In this document: piece by piece, positions 44,101 to 56,599 of the stretch
Layout: the number at the start of each line of letters is the position of its first letter
Numbering within the stretch: position 1 is the stretch's first letter
Assembly (NCBI GenBank): GCA_030789695.1
Contig: CM061139.1
Span: forward strand, 6,773,878-6,837,877
Direction of reading: 5' to 3'
Length of the DNA: 64,000 nt
From: Scilla litardierei
Taxonomy: Eukaryota > Streptophyta > Magnoliopsida > Asparagales > Asparagaceae
Made by a program: the position numbers and the translations under genes
Notes under the pieces: model-generated
Seen by the model: the letters and a program-made list of their open reading frames with translations, nothing else
Database searches by the model: none
What the model was told of the DNA's origin: nothing

Positions 44101-45950
44101 GATGCTCATTCAATGTCATATCCTCATAGACCAGCTAATACTCGAATCTTCATTCAGGTTTCTCGTTGAAGAATATCCTCATTGCACTGTGGTTCCCAAT
44201 CATGCAAAACAACCAAAAAGGGGAAAGAAAATTCAGGATATTCAGGGGAAAGAAAACAACAAAAACTGTGATTAGGATATTCTGTATCAGGATGTTAACA
44301 TGATCAGGATTTAGTGGTTGTCAACTAAAATATTCAGGATATTTTAGGTGTGAACTTAATACTTTATGATATTCAGGATGTAGTGGTTAACTAACAAAAT
44401 GTCAACTTAATACAACAGGATGTAGTGGTTAACCAACAACTTGGGCTAATCCACAAGTTCTGTTGTCAAATAAAATGACCATCATGAGATTAATTTTAAC
44501 TAATATGAGAACTTGAACATATTAAATTATTACACATGTATCAAAACATCCTATTAACAAAAGGATGTAGTGGTTAACTAACAGTGTAGTGGTTAACTAA
44601 CAAACATGGGCTAACATGATCAGGATTCAACATCAATTTTGATACTCAATTTATCAAGTTAACATGATCAGGATACCAAATGAGGGGCTAATACACAGGT
44701 TTTGTTTTCAAATCCCAAGGTGTTTTTATTACCGAAAGTAACACAAAAATAAAAAAAACAATGAAGATTAAGCCCAAATAAAAAAACAAAGATCTTTAGG
44801 CGATTTTTTGTGAATGACCTGTATCAAAATGAAGTGAAATATTGTGTATTTTTACTACATGCATCAAAAAAATTTGAACTGAATTAGATCAACTTGACCT
44901 GCACAATTGTGCCTAAACAATTGGTTTTAAAAAATGTGCAGGTCATGAACTGAAAATAAAATTGTTAGAAAATGACATGCACAATTGTTTAGAAACTTGA
45001 TTACACTGTTCAAAAAAATTTCACTTGATTATAGGAACAATTTCACTTAATTTGATTTCCAAGACTTTATATTTAGAAAGGCACATAAAAACCAAAGAAA
45101 CATAAAACAACATGTGAATACAAACATTAGTGGGAAACCTAGGTTTTGATGTGAATACAAACATAAAACAACATGCTGAGAACTTACAGAGGAGAACTTG
45201 AACACCCTTGCATAGTACATGATGAGAACTTACAGATGAGAAACCATTATATATAATAGGCAAGGGGCTAAGATGTCAACTTAAGTGTCAAACTGAACCA
45301 AATTATGATGAAAGGATAGAGAATTCTCACCTTCCATCCTCAGCTTGCAGTCTGCATTTACACGTTCCCCACTCGAACTTTGCATGAAATATGAAATTTG
45401 CTTGTAGTCTGCAATTTTCTGGCAACTTGGGACTAAGATATAACTCTAAGCTTGAGGATTCTTTAGCCAAATGCTAACCAAAATTAGTTTGAAGTTATAT
45501 AAGCTGTCAGTAGAAACTGAGGTTATACCATGAAATTTGTTGCATGAAATTTCTAATATCCAAAAATACTACCAATTTCTAAATAGCATATCCAAATGGA
45601 GACTATAGCATAATCTCAAGAATGTGTGTTTCCTCCTCCTAACATGTTTGTAAAAGGGTGCAACACCTACAGTGTGGAAGCATATCCATGTCTGAGTAAA
45701 ATCCCCCATGTTCTCATCAAACTGTTGTGTGTTTTGTGAAAAATGGCTATATGAAAAACTTAAGAAGTTCATTCTCATATTCTTTGTGTGATTTGAATAA
45801 ATTTATTGCAAACAAAAAATACATAATCAATCCGAGTTTTCCAGTTTACACTGATATGCACAATTTGTGTATCACAACATAATACATGCAATTTGCAGTT
45901 TTCCATCCAAATTGTCCAAATTTCCAGTCTTGAACATATCACCCTCAAAT
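41200..45950. other. Helitron interior, AT-rich, no supported gene
   Basis: No long ORF or motif was recognised on either strand. Around 44280-44660, short phrases such as GGATGTAGTGGTTAACTAAC and CATGATCAGGAT recur several times. A minus-strand ATG followed by a short Pro-rich reading near 41510-41450 could be a captured first exon, but it is too short to name. Confidence 0.55.
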
Positions 45951-45959
45951 TTTGCACAA

Positions 45960-46815
45960 TTTTGAACAATTTTCATGTCATGAACAATTCACATGAAAAT
46001 TTATCATGAATACTGGAAATTTATCATGAAAATTGTCCAAATACAACAGCCATCCAAATTAGACAATTTCCAGTATTCCAAATACAAAATTGGACAATTT
46101 GCATTACACCTGGAAATTGTTCATGACCTGCATAATGTGCATGATAAATTTCCAGCTTTCCATCCAAATTATGCACAATTTTGAACATATCACTCTCAAA
46201 TTTCCAGTTTTCTTCATTCATTCACATTCAGAAATTTGATGTAAACTGAAATTTGAATGTGAATGTGAATTCAGAATTTTTTTGAAAATTCATTCACTTT
46301 CTATAATTCACATGAAAATTCATTCACATTCAGAATTTTTTTGAATGTGAATGAATGAAGTATCAAATTTCTGTAAGTTACATTTGAAGAAATTACAGGA
46401 TTTCAAATTAATTTAAGATGATGGATTTCAAGAATTTCAAATTTGAAGATGAGGGATTTCAAATTCATTCACATTCATTCACATTCAGATTCATTCAATT
46501 TCTGAATTTGAAGATGAGGGATTTCTGAAATTTCTTAATGTGAATGAATGTAATATGTGAATGTGAATGTGAATGTGAATGTCAATGATACCTCATCTTC
46601 AAATTCAGAATTTCAGAAATTTCTGAAATCTTCACATTTTGAAGATGAGGTATTATTCACATTTTTCACATTTTTCAGGATACCTCATCTTCACATTAAA
46701 TTTCCGAAATCTTCAAAATGTGAATGTGAATGATACCTCATCTTCAAATTTCTGAATGTGAATGAATTTGATACTTCATTCATTCACATTCAAAAAAATT
46801 CTTCAAATGTAACTT
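45960..46815. repeat. GAATGTGAATG / CATTCACATTC low-complexity block
   Basis: This is an 850-bp block made of short units (GAATGTGAATG, its complement CATTCACATTC, and TACCTCATCTTCAAATT) on both strands. Segments near 46330-46395 and 46745-46815 are largely inverted copies of each other, so the block can fold into long hairpins. Confidence 0.75.
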
Positions 46816-48153
46816 TTAAAATACTGGATATGAATAAAAACATGGAAAAACAATAGGAATGCTTCTTCTTCCATTTGTGTGTCTTCAAAATAAATTTTAT
46901 GCTAACCTACTCATTACAACAAACACGTTGTGTGCACTAAGTTAATATCAAAAATTCACATTAAAACTTAAGAGAAGATGGAAGAAAGAGAAGATAGAAT
47001 TAAGATCAAAAAGTAATATCAAGTAAGTGTATGAAATTCTTTCTTATCCAGTAAGTGCCAAACAATTCTTTCTTATCCAGTTTAGTTTCTTACTTCCATT
47101 CAATAAGTGATGAACTGAAGGAATATGTATTACTGTTTTGTTTTCACTGCCTTCATTTGAAAGTGATGAACTAAGTTTTCTAGAGTCTGGAGAAAGTGCA
47201 AGGTATGTGAAGGTGCACAATGTCCTGACATAGAATTATCAGCGTGCCTACTTACATATCACATAAAATAGCTCGGGCAAAATTTCAGCAGAAACATGCA
47301 AAAAATTAACTTTTTTCTTTGAGGAATTACATCAAACACTTGAAGGAAAGTGGGACAACCAACCTAGAAATCTCGAGGTTGGTGGCTCCGATGATGATGA
47401 AGGAGGTGCCAGCAAGCAAGTGTTGAGGCTGCGTTTTCTCGAGATGGCTGTCAAGATACAAACCAAGAAAAGATCAAAAAAAACATAATAAATCCAATCT
47501 TTTACACTTACATAACGGAAGCAGGACTGTTAATCACATCATTGGCCATCAAACTTCGCAGGCTCCGTTTCTTTGCGTGGAGGAAGATGTTCCTTTCTCA
47601 GATGTGGTTGAAGCTGAGGTTGAAGATGAGGGAGATGAAGGCTGTTAAATTGGCGACGTGGCTGCTTGTGATCACTTTCCCTCCAAATCACTCATTGTTC
47701 TCTCAGCAGCGCGAGCTTGAATTACAAAAGACATCAGAGATGGAGGGGAGAAGAATGGAGGGGAGCTTGAAGATGTGGTCAAAATGGAGGGGAGAAGAAT
47801 TTTTCCCTCGTTTTTATGATGTGATCAAAAAACATCAGAGAGCAAACGCAAAGGGGATTTCAAAATTTTAAATAAATTAATATTTTAGGTGATGTGATCA
47901 AAAAAATCTGATTTGATTTGATTTCTTATATCCAATATCTCATATCTCAATTTCTCATACCCTATACAATCTATATAAACATAACACTCAATTACATATA
48001 ACCAAAACCAAATTCTCTTATCCATTATCTCTTATCCATTATCTCTTATACATTATCTCTTATACAATACACATACCCACATACAACAATACACATAACC
48101 AATATCTCTTATCCAATTTCTCTTATCCAAAAACCCATGATAACATCCCTGTT

Positions 48154-48158
<5 letters not shown>
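46816..48158. other. Helitron 5' part, no supported gene
   Basis: This stretch is AT-rich. A GC-richer patch at 47360-47780 may be another captured exon (a 109-codon plus-strand frame at 47542-47871), but nothing is recognisable in it. Near the end, CTTATCCATTATCT units repeat (about 48000-48125). Confidence 0.4.

Positions 48159-48219
<61 letters not shown>
48159..48219. repeat. (AT)n microsatellite at the inferred Helitron 5' end
   Basis: About 60 bp of AT repeat separating Helitron sequence from the foldback element. Confidence 0.95.
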
Positions 48220-48225
<6 letters not shown>

Positions 48226-48242
48226 GGGTAAAGTGTTCCTAG

Positions 48243-48610
48243 GGTGACTCCTTAGATTAAATCTAAGGAGTCGCCCCCATTTTCACCCATATCCCACAAT
48301 TTTTTTGGAATTTATTTTTCATGGGGTTGTTGTTCACATCATGGATTGTCAACATACCAAAAATCAAGTCATTTCAATACTTTTAGAGCCCATATCTACC
48401 CCTTGCAACTTCAACGGTCAGAAAACGTGCTGAAAAACCCATGAAGTTGCAAGGGGTAGATGTGGGATCTAAAAGTATTGGAATGACTTGATTTTTGGTA
48501 TGTTGACAATCCATGATGTGAATAACAACCCCATGAAAAATAAAATCCAAAAATATTGTGGGAGATGTGAGAAAATGGGGGCGACTCCTTAGATTTAATC
48601 TAAGGAGTCA

Positions 48611-48612
<2 letters not shown>
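48243..48612. mobile_element. Foldback MITE-like inverted repeat (370 bp)
   Basis: Two arms of about 171 bp (48243-48413 and 48442-48612) are near-perfect inverted copies around a 28-bp loop. Each end starts GGTGACTCC and contains its own palindrome, CTCCTTAGATT plus its reverse. There are no coding frames. It lies between two AT microsatellites, so a TA target is plausible but the exact duplication is unreadable. The transposase family is not assigned. Confidence 0.85.

Positions 48613-48686
<74 letters not shown>
48613..48686. repeat. (AT)n microsatellite right of the foldback element
   Basis: About 74 bp of AT repeat directly abutting the GAGTCACC end of the inverted repeat. Confidence 0.95.
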
Positions 48687-48688
<2 letters not shown>

Positions 48689-48716
48689 AACACACAACTC
48701 TAATACACCTAGGGCA

Positions 48717-50463
48717 TGATGACGCACTCCGAGCTTACACCTAAATTCCACCTAGCGGTGTCACAATCACTAGGCGTAGCATGGCTCCTAAGTGTCAGCT
48801 CTGGGCTCTATCCGTAAGCGGACGATGTCAAATTATAGTATAAAAGATGCCGGATCCTACAGGGACAGTGACAGTGTATTTGAGGTCTTGGATTATTTTA
48901 AGTCTCAGGGTGAGATAGCTATCGGTTTGGAAAGATTGGTTATGGTGGTGGTGTTGACATGGTAATAAAGAAAACTAGGGTCTTAGGGATCACCGATAAG
49001 ACTGTCGGAGGTCGATGTTAAAATGGGATCTTTTGCATTGAATTGGGCTTAGGAAATTGATCTCCCAATTCATACCACTCTCGTGGGTTAGAATTTCGAG
49101 GTATTTCAGTGGCTCTCATTGATGCAATAGCGGTAGCCGTCAATGTAGCGATATAGTTCGTCGGTGGATCCCCTCAAGGCACGAGCCGGGCATAGTCACG
49201 AGCCTTGGTAGGATCCACTAATTTCCCTATTTGAATCTCAAGGATACTCCTTAAGCTCCTCAATTCCACCGACCGTGGGCATGATCTCAGTACGAGTTAT
49301 CCAAGGGTTAAGATGGATCAACCGAAATACTCCCCTTTATTCCCAAAACAACCTAGAGATCCAGATCTACATCTCTATCTAAATGTCTTAGGGCTAACTC
49401 ATCAACCCTAGAGGAGACTACCACACATGATGATTTTGACGAATAAAAATACGATTGTTATCAAAGAAAACATTGTAGCAAATGAATCAAGTGAGAAATG
49501 AATAACTTACATACCGAAGGCGAGAAAGAACAGTAGCCAATAATAATCCAAAGAGATTCAACAGATTCCAAAATGCAAGGAACGATCAAACGTAAACTTT
49601 CTCCCAAAAATAATTCGATTCTCCAAGAAAAACTAGGTTTAGATCTCCAATTCTTTTTCAATCCCCTCTCCCCCTCAAACGTAATTCAAAAAAAAATACA
49701 AAAGAAAATGAGCTCCCTAATTTCGTCCCTCAGATCCGCTCTTCACTCCCAGCTCTGCGCATCCAAACGGGCCCACGGAAAAATTCCAAAATTAGCCCGC
49801 ATTGTCGTCGATCGAGTCAGTGACTCGGTCGAGTAGAAGCTTGCTCGGTCGGGCTGCTCGGTCGAGCAGCCCGCTTGCTCGGTCGAGCAGCCCGCTTGCT
49901 CGGTCGGGTCTATTAGTGGATCAGGCTCCTTCAAAAAGTGTCATTCTGTCTACTCGGCCTGAGTAGGCATTGCTCGGTCGAGTCGCCATCTGACTCGGTC
50001 GAGCAAGTTCTGCTCGGTTAAGCAGGATGTTGATGGGTGGAGCTTCGAAAGTAGAAGTGGCTCGACTGAGTCACCATACTGCTTGGTCGAGCAGGGTGCA
50101 TATCAGCTACGCCTCGTGCATCAGCTCGACCGAGCAGCCTACACTGCTCGGTCGAGTCGCCTGGGAAAAATCCTGAAGAGCTCCTTTCTCTTGCCAGATC
50201 TTTCTCCACTCCTCCCATAAGCTTCCAAAACTCGGAGAACTCCTGTAGAGCTTCGCCAGCGGGCTTACAAGCATGCTGGATGTGTCCATATCTAAAAGTG
50301 GTCTCGAATCGCTCCAAAATCCTTGAAAATCCAAAAAACTCTACGAAACTAGAATATGGCGTTAGAATAGCAATATCGTAGGAAAATGCGGGATTTGGAT
50401 GCGAAAATGACATGAAATGCAATGTAATGATGCCATGAAAAGATGGAAAATATGGACACATCA
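48717..50463 (-). mobile_element. Lone LTR related to the D/E family, reverse orientation
   Basis: The ends are TGATG and CATCA. The right-hand 100 bp (minus-strand start) resembles the D start (GGAAAATATGGAC.. versus GTAAAATATGGAC..). It carries palindrome variants of the family motif (ACTCGGTCGAGTAG, GCTCGGTCGAGCAGC) from 49815 to about 50160. No internal coding region is present, so a solo LTR is likely. No clean 5-bp duplication was found (gggca on the left, catgc on the right), so the borders may be off by a few bases or one flank may have been altered. Confidence 0.65.
49815..50160. repeat. GCTCGGTCGAGC-type palindrome cluster
   Basis: About ten copies of a palindrome with core CTCGGTCGAG or CTCGACCGAG occur, outer bases varying between A/T and G/C. 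The placement equals the palindrome clusters of D and E, which suggests a diverged version of the same LTR module. Confidence 0.75.
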
Positions 50464-51398
50464 CATGCCCACTCATACTTGAGTGGGACACAAGGATCTG
50501 CACATGGATCTACACAATCAGCATGTACATATATACCACATAGTACAAATACAGACGTCATACCATATCTATACATCGCCTAGAGCTCAATCAACTATAT
50601 AGTTCTATGATACATACTGCTCATATGCTACCATATATTAACACATATACACATGCACCACTATACTCAGATATACAATCAGGTATGTCTCCTAGTATCC
50701 ATCCAACATGCACAGATGTGTCATCACACAAGGTCTACTGTATCAATATCAATACAGATATTAACCATACAAAAATATATTCATCCATACATAGGTGTAA
50801 GTGTACCAGCTTACAGCCATACATGCATCATATACGCATCACATATATCAACACATGACACTAATACTCTTAAGACATATCCACACATACATGGATGGTA
50901 CTCAAGGGTCCATACATGCATCTGCACACTCTACATGTGCATACATCACATATAGTATATAACCACTACATAGTACATCTATACACTACTCGCACCCCAA
51001 TTAAGTATATAACTCAATTCGACACACTACCCATAAGTTAACCATTTATTAACACATATACTTCAAATACAATCACATAGCCATACAATCATTCATACAT
51101 ATACCATAGTCATATGCACATGAGTATATCATCTCAATATGCTTGACAAGCCATATTCAACACTTATAGATCTATAGATGTATAGGTACACAAGCATACA
51201 CACATAGATATATACACACATTCTTACTCAATCAACACTCTAGTGTCTACCCTCCGGGCTTTATATGTCAAGCTTTTGATAACAAGGCTCTATCTTAAGG
51301 CAGAACTCCTACCCTCCTTAAGACCAAACTACCCTCGGAACACTACACGCACTACCCTTACACAGTCGCAGTGCGGTGACCTACATGGGCCACCAAAA
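50464..51398 (-). mobile_element. Element H: internal remnant, non-coding
   Basis: AT-rich sequence rich in CATATACACA-type runs, similar in composition to 36430-36788, which supports continuity of one element around the insertions. No gag or pol signature was found. On the minus strand the sequence right after the LTR end (51399) reads TTTTGGTGGCCCATG, which is not a tRNA-Met primer site. Confidence 0.5.
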
Positions 51399-53449
51399 TG
51401 TAACGTCCCGCTACCCAGGATACCCGGGTAGTACGAATCCGTCCCAAGTGATCCCAAAGCAGCGAGTGTTACGAAGGAAAATACAAAAAACCGCAAAGCA
51501 GGTCCACCGCGTGCTGCTGGGATAGTACATGTAGCATTCTCAGGAAACAACCAATATCCAACACAAAGAAAGCAAAGAACATAAAACAACACTAATAAAC
51601 CAAAGAAACACTGTTATCATATATCAATATCTTATACATCAACTTATACATCTATACAATGAAATATCTCATCCCCGAAAAGAACTCAAGAGTACAATAT
51701 CCCTCACCTCCCTCTCACCACCAAATCCTACACTTGAACACCTCAACCATAACTCCATACTCCATCTCCTACAACAAACTCCACAACCTGAAAAGACTAC
51801 AGGGGGCACGTCAATGCGTGACCCAGTAGGAATTCCATTCTCCCACTAGTATGTCACTCCTAAAGCAACTACTCATGCATGATATAATAAAGTGAACGAT
51901 CTACACAGATTTATGCATGGCATGGCATTTATAGTATGATGCACAAAGTAAATGACATGGCAGAAGGGAAAATAAATAAGACAATGATATAGAAAGAAGT
52001 AAAACAAGCACAGATAAATGGTTAGCATTTTGGAACCTAGGTAGTGGGTAGGACCCTTTTAGGACTGGACCTTCTCCCCTAATTGGGGTGGAACTGGAAC
52101 TCCCCCAGACATGCTATGGACTGAGCCAAGCATGCAATGCTGTTAACAAAGGAGTACTCCCCTCATTTCTCCTTATATCCGCCACTTCCCGCCTCATGGG
52201 CTACGTCAGGAGTGCAAACCACAAACGGTCCATCCCTCATGTCCACCTACTACTTTGGTTCCCCCAAACCTCGTGCACCCTCCTCTAGGGAGGACTTAAT
52301 CATTTATTTAGGACAACTATAACAACATTCGTAATTACAACAACTACAACATAATGCCATGAATAAGAGCACTTACAACATCATCACCACATATTTTAAA
52401 GGAGGGCATCTTTATATGAAAATGCAATCCTCTCTCCACATGCAACTTCTCTTTCAATAAAGGCATGAACCATCACAACTTTAGTTAATAACAACAACAA
52501 TATCAAGGGTGACAACAACAACTACATAATAACAGTAAGAAGAACAATACCAACTACATCTAAAGAGAGGACTTTAAAACTTGCATGGCCATTTTTACAT
52601 ACTACCATCCATATTTCAATCACCCAACACCACACCAATGCCATTGGTAACATGAAATCAAAACTACATCACACATTACAATTCTGAAATTTGTCCACAG
52701 TCAGATTAATGAGCATATTTCTCCATATTTTTATACTGAACATGACCAAGGTTATTAAATGGAAGTTTCATATGTGTGTGTGTGTTGTGGATACATTGAT
52801 GAAATTTCAAGAAGAAATACCAACTTAGTGATTTATGGTGATTTATTTGGTGAGGCCTGTCGAACTGTTTTTTTAGACAGATTCTGAAGGCTGTAACAAT
52901 TGCTATTTTAAGTCATGTTTCAGTTAGAATCTCGAAAACTTGCACTAGGGGAAAGTTTTAGAACAGGTTGTTAACTTTACAACGAGACCAAGAACACTAA
53001 TTTCTATGGAGTGTGTAGAGACTGAGCTCAATTTCTCCAAACTGTTACCAGACTGAGTGAAATTCAGACATGTTGTAAAGATGGAATTTTTACTCCTAAT
53101 TACTGAATTGAACATATGGCATATTATATATGAACATGGTGTAGAATTTAAAGAGATACACAAATATAAATTTTGAAGAGTTCAATTCAACCCAGGGCAA
53201 CAGATATGGAGGACCGAAGTTGTTATCAGACAGCATGAATTTAAAAAGCAACAAAGGTGAAAGCTTTACATGCATGAACATGTTATAAGAGTAGGAGTTG
53301 GATTCCTACCTTCTACCATGCACCCCATGAAGCTTCACCAAGCTCCTAGAATACTCCTCACATGGCTCCTCCAAGCATCATGGCCAAGCATCCTCCTTGA
53401 CCTAGCTTTCTCCTCTTTCCATCATCATCCTCCTCCTTCCTCCCCTTTC
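51399..53449 (-). mobile_element. Element H: 5' LTR (part), reverse orientation
   Basis: On the minus strand this LTR ends GGGACGTTACA at 51399. Its minus-strand text around 52295-52260 (CCTCCCTAGAGGAGGGTG, then GGTTTGGGGGAA) aligns with 63388-63420 of element G (CCTCCTAAAGGAGGGTG, then GGTTTGGGGGAA), so the two are related LTRs. The upstream part is cut by element F at 53450. No coding sequence was found. The superfamily is probably Ty3/gypsy, judged by LTR style only. Confidence 0.6.
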
Positions 53450-54800
53450 TGTTGAAATTTCATAATTCCATATTTCTATTCCCATATGGTTTTGATATGA
53501 CAAACACATTCAGTGCTACTAACTCTATGTATGCAGGTACAAATACATGCTGTGTTCTACACATTCAGATATCTTCATGCATATTCAAACGGTTTTATCA
53601 TAGTTCATGAAGCTGGAAAGGCAAAGGCACCTTACATCTACGACTTGGATATATAATCACTTGATAAGGATCACCTGCAAAGAAGCTTCTCAGATTCAGT
53701 TGCAGATGCAGTCTTATCTACGGCTTTATGTAATCAATGTAAAATTTACTTTATTAGGTTACAAAGCCTTGTGATAATATGTCTTAGTCACCTAGGTTCC
53801 ATTACTCAGAGATCTACACTTTCCAATTTCGAAAATTCGTAATTCAGAAAATTGGCAACCAATTCCCAAATTTTGGTCGACCAATTTTAAACCTTCGAAT
53901 TTGACTATGGGATTTCATGAGCAAACTCCCCTAACCATGTAGATTCTGGATCTGTCTTCCAACGGTCAAAATTCCCTCTCTAAATTTTGGTCGACCAATT
54001 TTTGGTTTTTGGTCGACCAATCATAAAACTAGCCGTTTGAAGCCCAAATTTTCAGGGACGGTTTATGGATGTTTCCCAACGTCATTTACACTCTCCAACT
54101 GTCCCTAAACACTATAAATAGAGGGGTAGACCCTCTCTTTCTCTTCACACACTTTCCTCTTCTTTAATTCTATCTTTGTTGAAATCAAGACTCTGATTTT
54201 CTTAAACATTCTGCCATTAGTTGTTCTTTTCTTATTTGTAAGAAGAAATCATTAGATTTATTTCTTCATTTAAGAACGAAAGAACTTGGATTTCAACACT
54301 TTTTGGAAAAGTTGTTCTTTTCTTATTTGTAAGAAGAAATCAATAGATTTCTCTCTTCGTTTAAGAACGAAAGAACTTCAATTGTGTTTCACCATTAAAT
54401 ATCTTGAAACATTGAAGTTCCTATTTTAAACACAGTCCTTTTAATTCATACTTCATATTCATTACAAGGCTATAAGGTGTATATTTTCTTTTTCATTACA
54501 AAGGTGAATCTCTGTTTAGAGATTGTACAAAGTTTGGAACACCGGGAGTGTTGCCATTTTTGTATGTTTGTACTTGCGGGCAAGTGATTATAGTGGATTG
54601 AAAATCGCTATTAGGAGTAGAGGACTGGACTAGGATCAAGAGGATCCGAACCAGGATACATCTTTGTGTTTGCGATTGGTTTAATTTTATACTTGTCATT
54701 TTATCTCTTTGCCATCTTTGCAAATATCAGTAACGTTTTATTTGCAACAGTTTTTATTATATACACTATTCACCCCCCTATAGTGTATTGATCCATACAT
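53450..54800 (+). repeat. Element F 5' LTR
   Basis: It begins TGTTGAAATTTCAT and ends near GATCCATACA. The exact end is unclear because the junction with the primer site is eroded. It contains a TATA box at 54113-54120, three TTGGTCGACCAA palindromes (53873-53884, 53987-53998, 54009-54020) and a tandem duplication of about 94 bp (about 54215-54390). Confidence 0.8.
54113..54120 (+). promoter_or_regulatory. TATA box, element F LTR
   Basis: TATAAATA in the context ACACTATAAATAGAGG, about 660 bp into the LTR. This is the likely core promoter. Confidence 0.75.
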
Positions 54801-54814
54801 GCTAAAATTATATT

Positions 54815-54826
54815 TGGTACCAGAGC
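54815..54826 (+). other. Element F primer binding site, one mismatch
   Basis: TGGTACCAGAGC differs at one base from the tRNA-Met-complementary TGGTATCAGAGC. It lies just before the gag ATG at 54836. Confidence 0.75.
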
Positions 54827-54835
54827 AAGGTTAAG

Positions 54836-56565
54836 ATGGCAGAATCAAGCATCCTGAAGGGCACTCTCAAGTTCGTCCTCCTCTATTTGATGGTTCTAAC
54901 TACTCATATTGGAAAATACGAATGGAGATTCATCTCCAAAGTATGCATTATGAGATATGGGACATCGTAGAGACATGATACACTAAGCCAATAACTCATG
55001 TTGATGAATGGACCGCTAACGACAAAACTGCAAAGACCAATAGCTCAAAGGCCATGAATGCTTTATTCTGTGCCATGGATAAACATGAGTTTAATCAGGT
55101 ATCTCAGGCCAAAAGTGCAAAGGAGATTTGGCACATACTCAAGGTAACTCATGAAGGAACCAATAAAGTAAAGGAAACTAAGATTCCCTTTTTGGTTCAT
55201 AAATAAGAGTTGTTCAAGACTCAAGACAAAGAGACGATTGGAGAAATGAACACCGGGTTCACTAATATTATTAATTCCCTTAATGCTCTTGGAAAAGTTT
55301 ATTCTTCTCTTGATCAGGTACGCAATATTCTTAAGGTACTCTCTCCAGAATGGCATCCAAAGATCACTACTATTGAGGAAGCCAATGATCTTTCCACATT
55401 ATCCATGGAAAATCTAATTGGTAACCTAACGGCCCATGAAGTTACATTACAAGATGCGAAAGAAGAATCAGATCAAAAGAAGAAAGTACTCGCCTTCAAC
55501 ACAACATCAGAAAATGAAGATTCAGATGATGATATGGCATTCTTTGCCAAGAACTTCAGAAAATTCTTTCAAAAAGGTAAGTATAATAATAATTTCAAAT
55601 CTAAGAATACTGATTCTTCTCTCTGCTTTAATTGTAATAGGCCTGGACATATGAAGAAAGATTGTCCTCTTCTCAAGGCTAAGTTCAAAACTTCCAACAA
55701 CAATGATCAATCCAGAAGAGAAAGGAAGTTTGACAAAATGAAGAAAGCTTTTGCAGCAACTTGGGATGATTCTTCAGATGATGAAGAAGATGATCATAAT
55801 GAAAGTGCTAACATGTGCTTTATGGAACAAAATGATGAAGATGAGGTAAGTTTTTTTAATAACGAAGAATTACTAGATGCATTAAAAGATCTCTATTCTC
55901 GTTTCAAAAAATTAAATGGTCAACATAAATCTTTGAAACAGAATAATGATGATCTCCTTCTTAAATATCAAGAATTGTCATCTTCTAAAAACACTACACC
56001 AAATTCTATATATGTTGAGAATACATCTTCTCAAGTTTCGGATCTTAGTAAAGAGAATGATCTTCTTAAAACTAAGAATCTAGAATTGCATACACAAATA
56101 TCCGAAATAGATAAAAGTATCTCATCACTAAAGATGAAATACGACGAAATGTCATCTAATGTTAATAAATTTAACAAAGGAAAGACAAATCTCGATGATT
56201 TTCTAAAAATTCAATATCCAGCAAATCATAGACAAGGACTGGGATATTCTCATAAGGATGCACCCAAGCTTTGTAACACTTCTTCCTCTTGTGGAAAAAC
56301 AATTTTTATTAAACCACAAAATAAGAATCACGTATTCATCTACACGAAGAAAGTAAACATTCATACTTCTTTTTCACAAAGAAATGTTACTAACATTTCA
56401 AAACCATCTCCTAGGAAACCTACTACGATTAGTATATGGGTTCCTAAGGATTTATGTTTAAAAGATAGAAATGATTATATTTCTCATTATATACATTCTA
56501 TAGTTCATTCTAGTGATTACATTAGAAAGCCAAATTCCACTTGGGTTTGGCTTCCAAAAATCTAA
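54836..56565 (+). pseudogene. gag: Element F gag (Sirevirus), broken N-terminus
   Basis: The ATG at 54836 reads briefly, then shifts near 54865 into the frame carrying FDGSNYSYWKIRMEIHLQ, which meets stops near 54977 and 55204. From 55210 it is open for 451 codons: capsid C-terminus, zinc knuckle CFNCNRPGHMKKDC (about 55624), acidic spacer, coiled coil, and the Sirevirus-type RQGLGYSHKD motif (about 56230). The C-terminal phrases SIWVPKDL and TWVWLPKI recall the Gag tail of A, which supports a shared Sirevirus lineage. Not functional. Confidence 0.88.
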
Positions 56566-56599
56566 TCCCAAGGATCCTCAAATAAGGGGTACCAATGCT

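Larger units (their letters stand above)
36869..48160 (-). mobile_element. Large degenerate Helitron, reverse orientation, with captured gene exons
   Basis: On the minus strand the element ends in CTAG (36869-36872) followed by T, which is the Helitron 3' rule. An 18-bp perfect hairpin palindrome CCGTGCCCGCGGGCACGG (36880-36897) lies seven bases before it. A helicase remnant lies about 1 kb from that end, and topoisomerase II exons lie 3-4 kb in, both on the minus strand. The 5' end is estimated near 48160, where the minus strand reads TATATTATAAAACAGGGATG. The canonical TC is masked by the AT repeat. Most of the 11.3 kb is AT-rich non-coding sequence, so the element is not autonomous. The right boundary is approximate. 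Confidence 0.72.

Noticed and set aside
48712..50468. Target duplication for the lone LTR (gggca/catgc).
   Set aside because: The flanks do not match. GGGCATGCCC at the rejoined site is only a palindrome, so I did not claim a duplication.
51399..53449. Reading this LTR as plus-strand, starting TGTAACGTCCCG.
   Set aside because: Its internal phrases align with element G only when reversed, and the purine-rich pre-LTR sequence at 36410-36427 also points to minus orientation.
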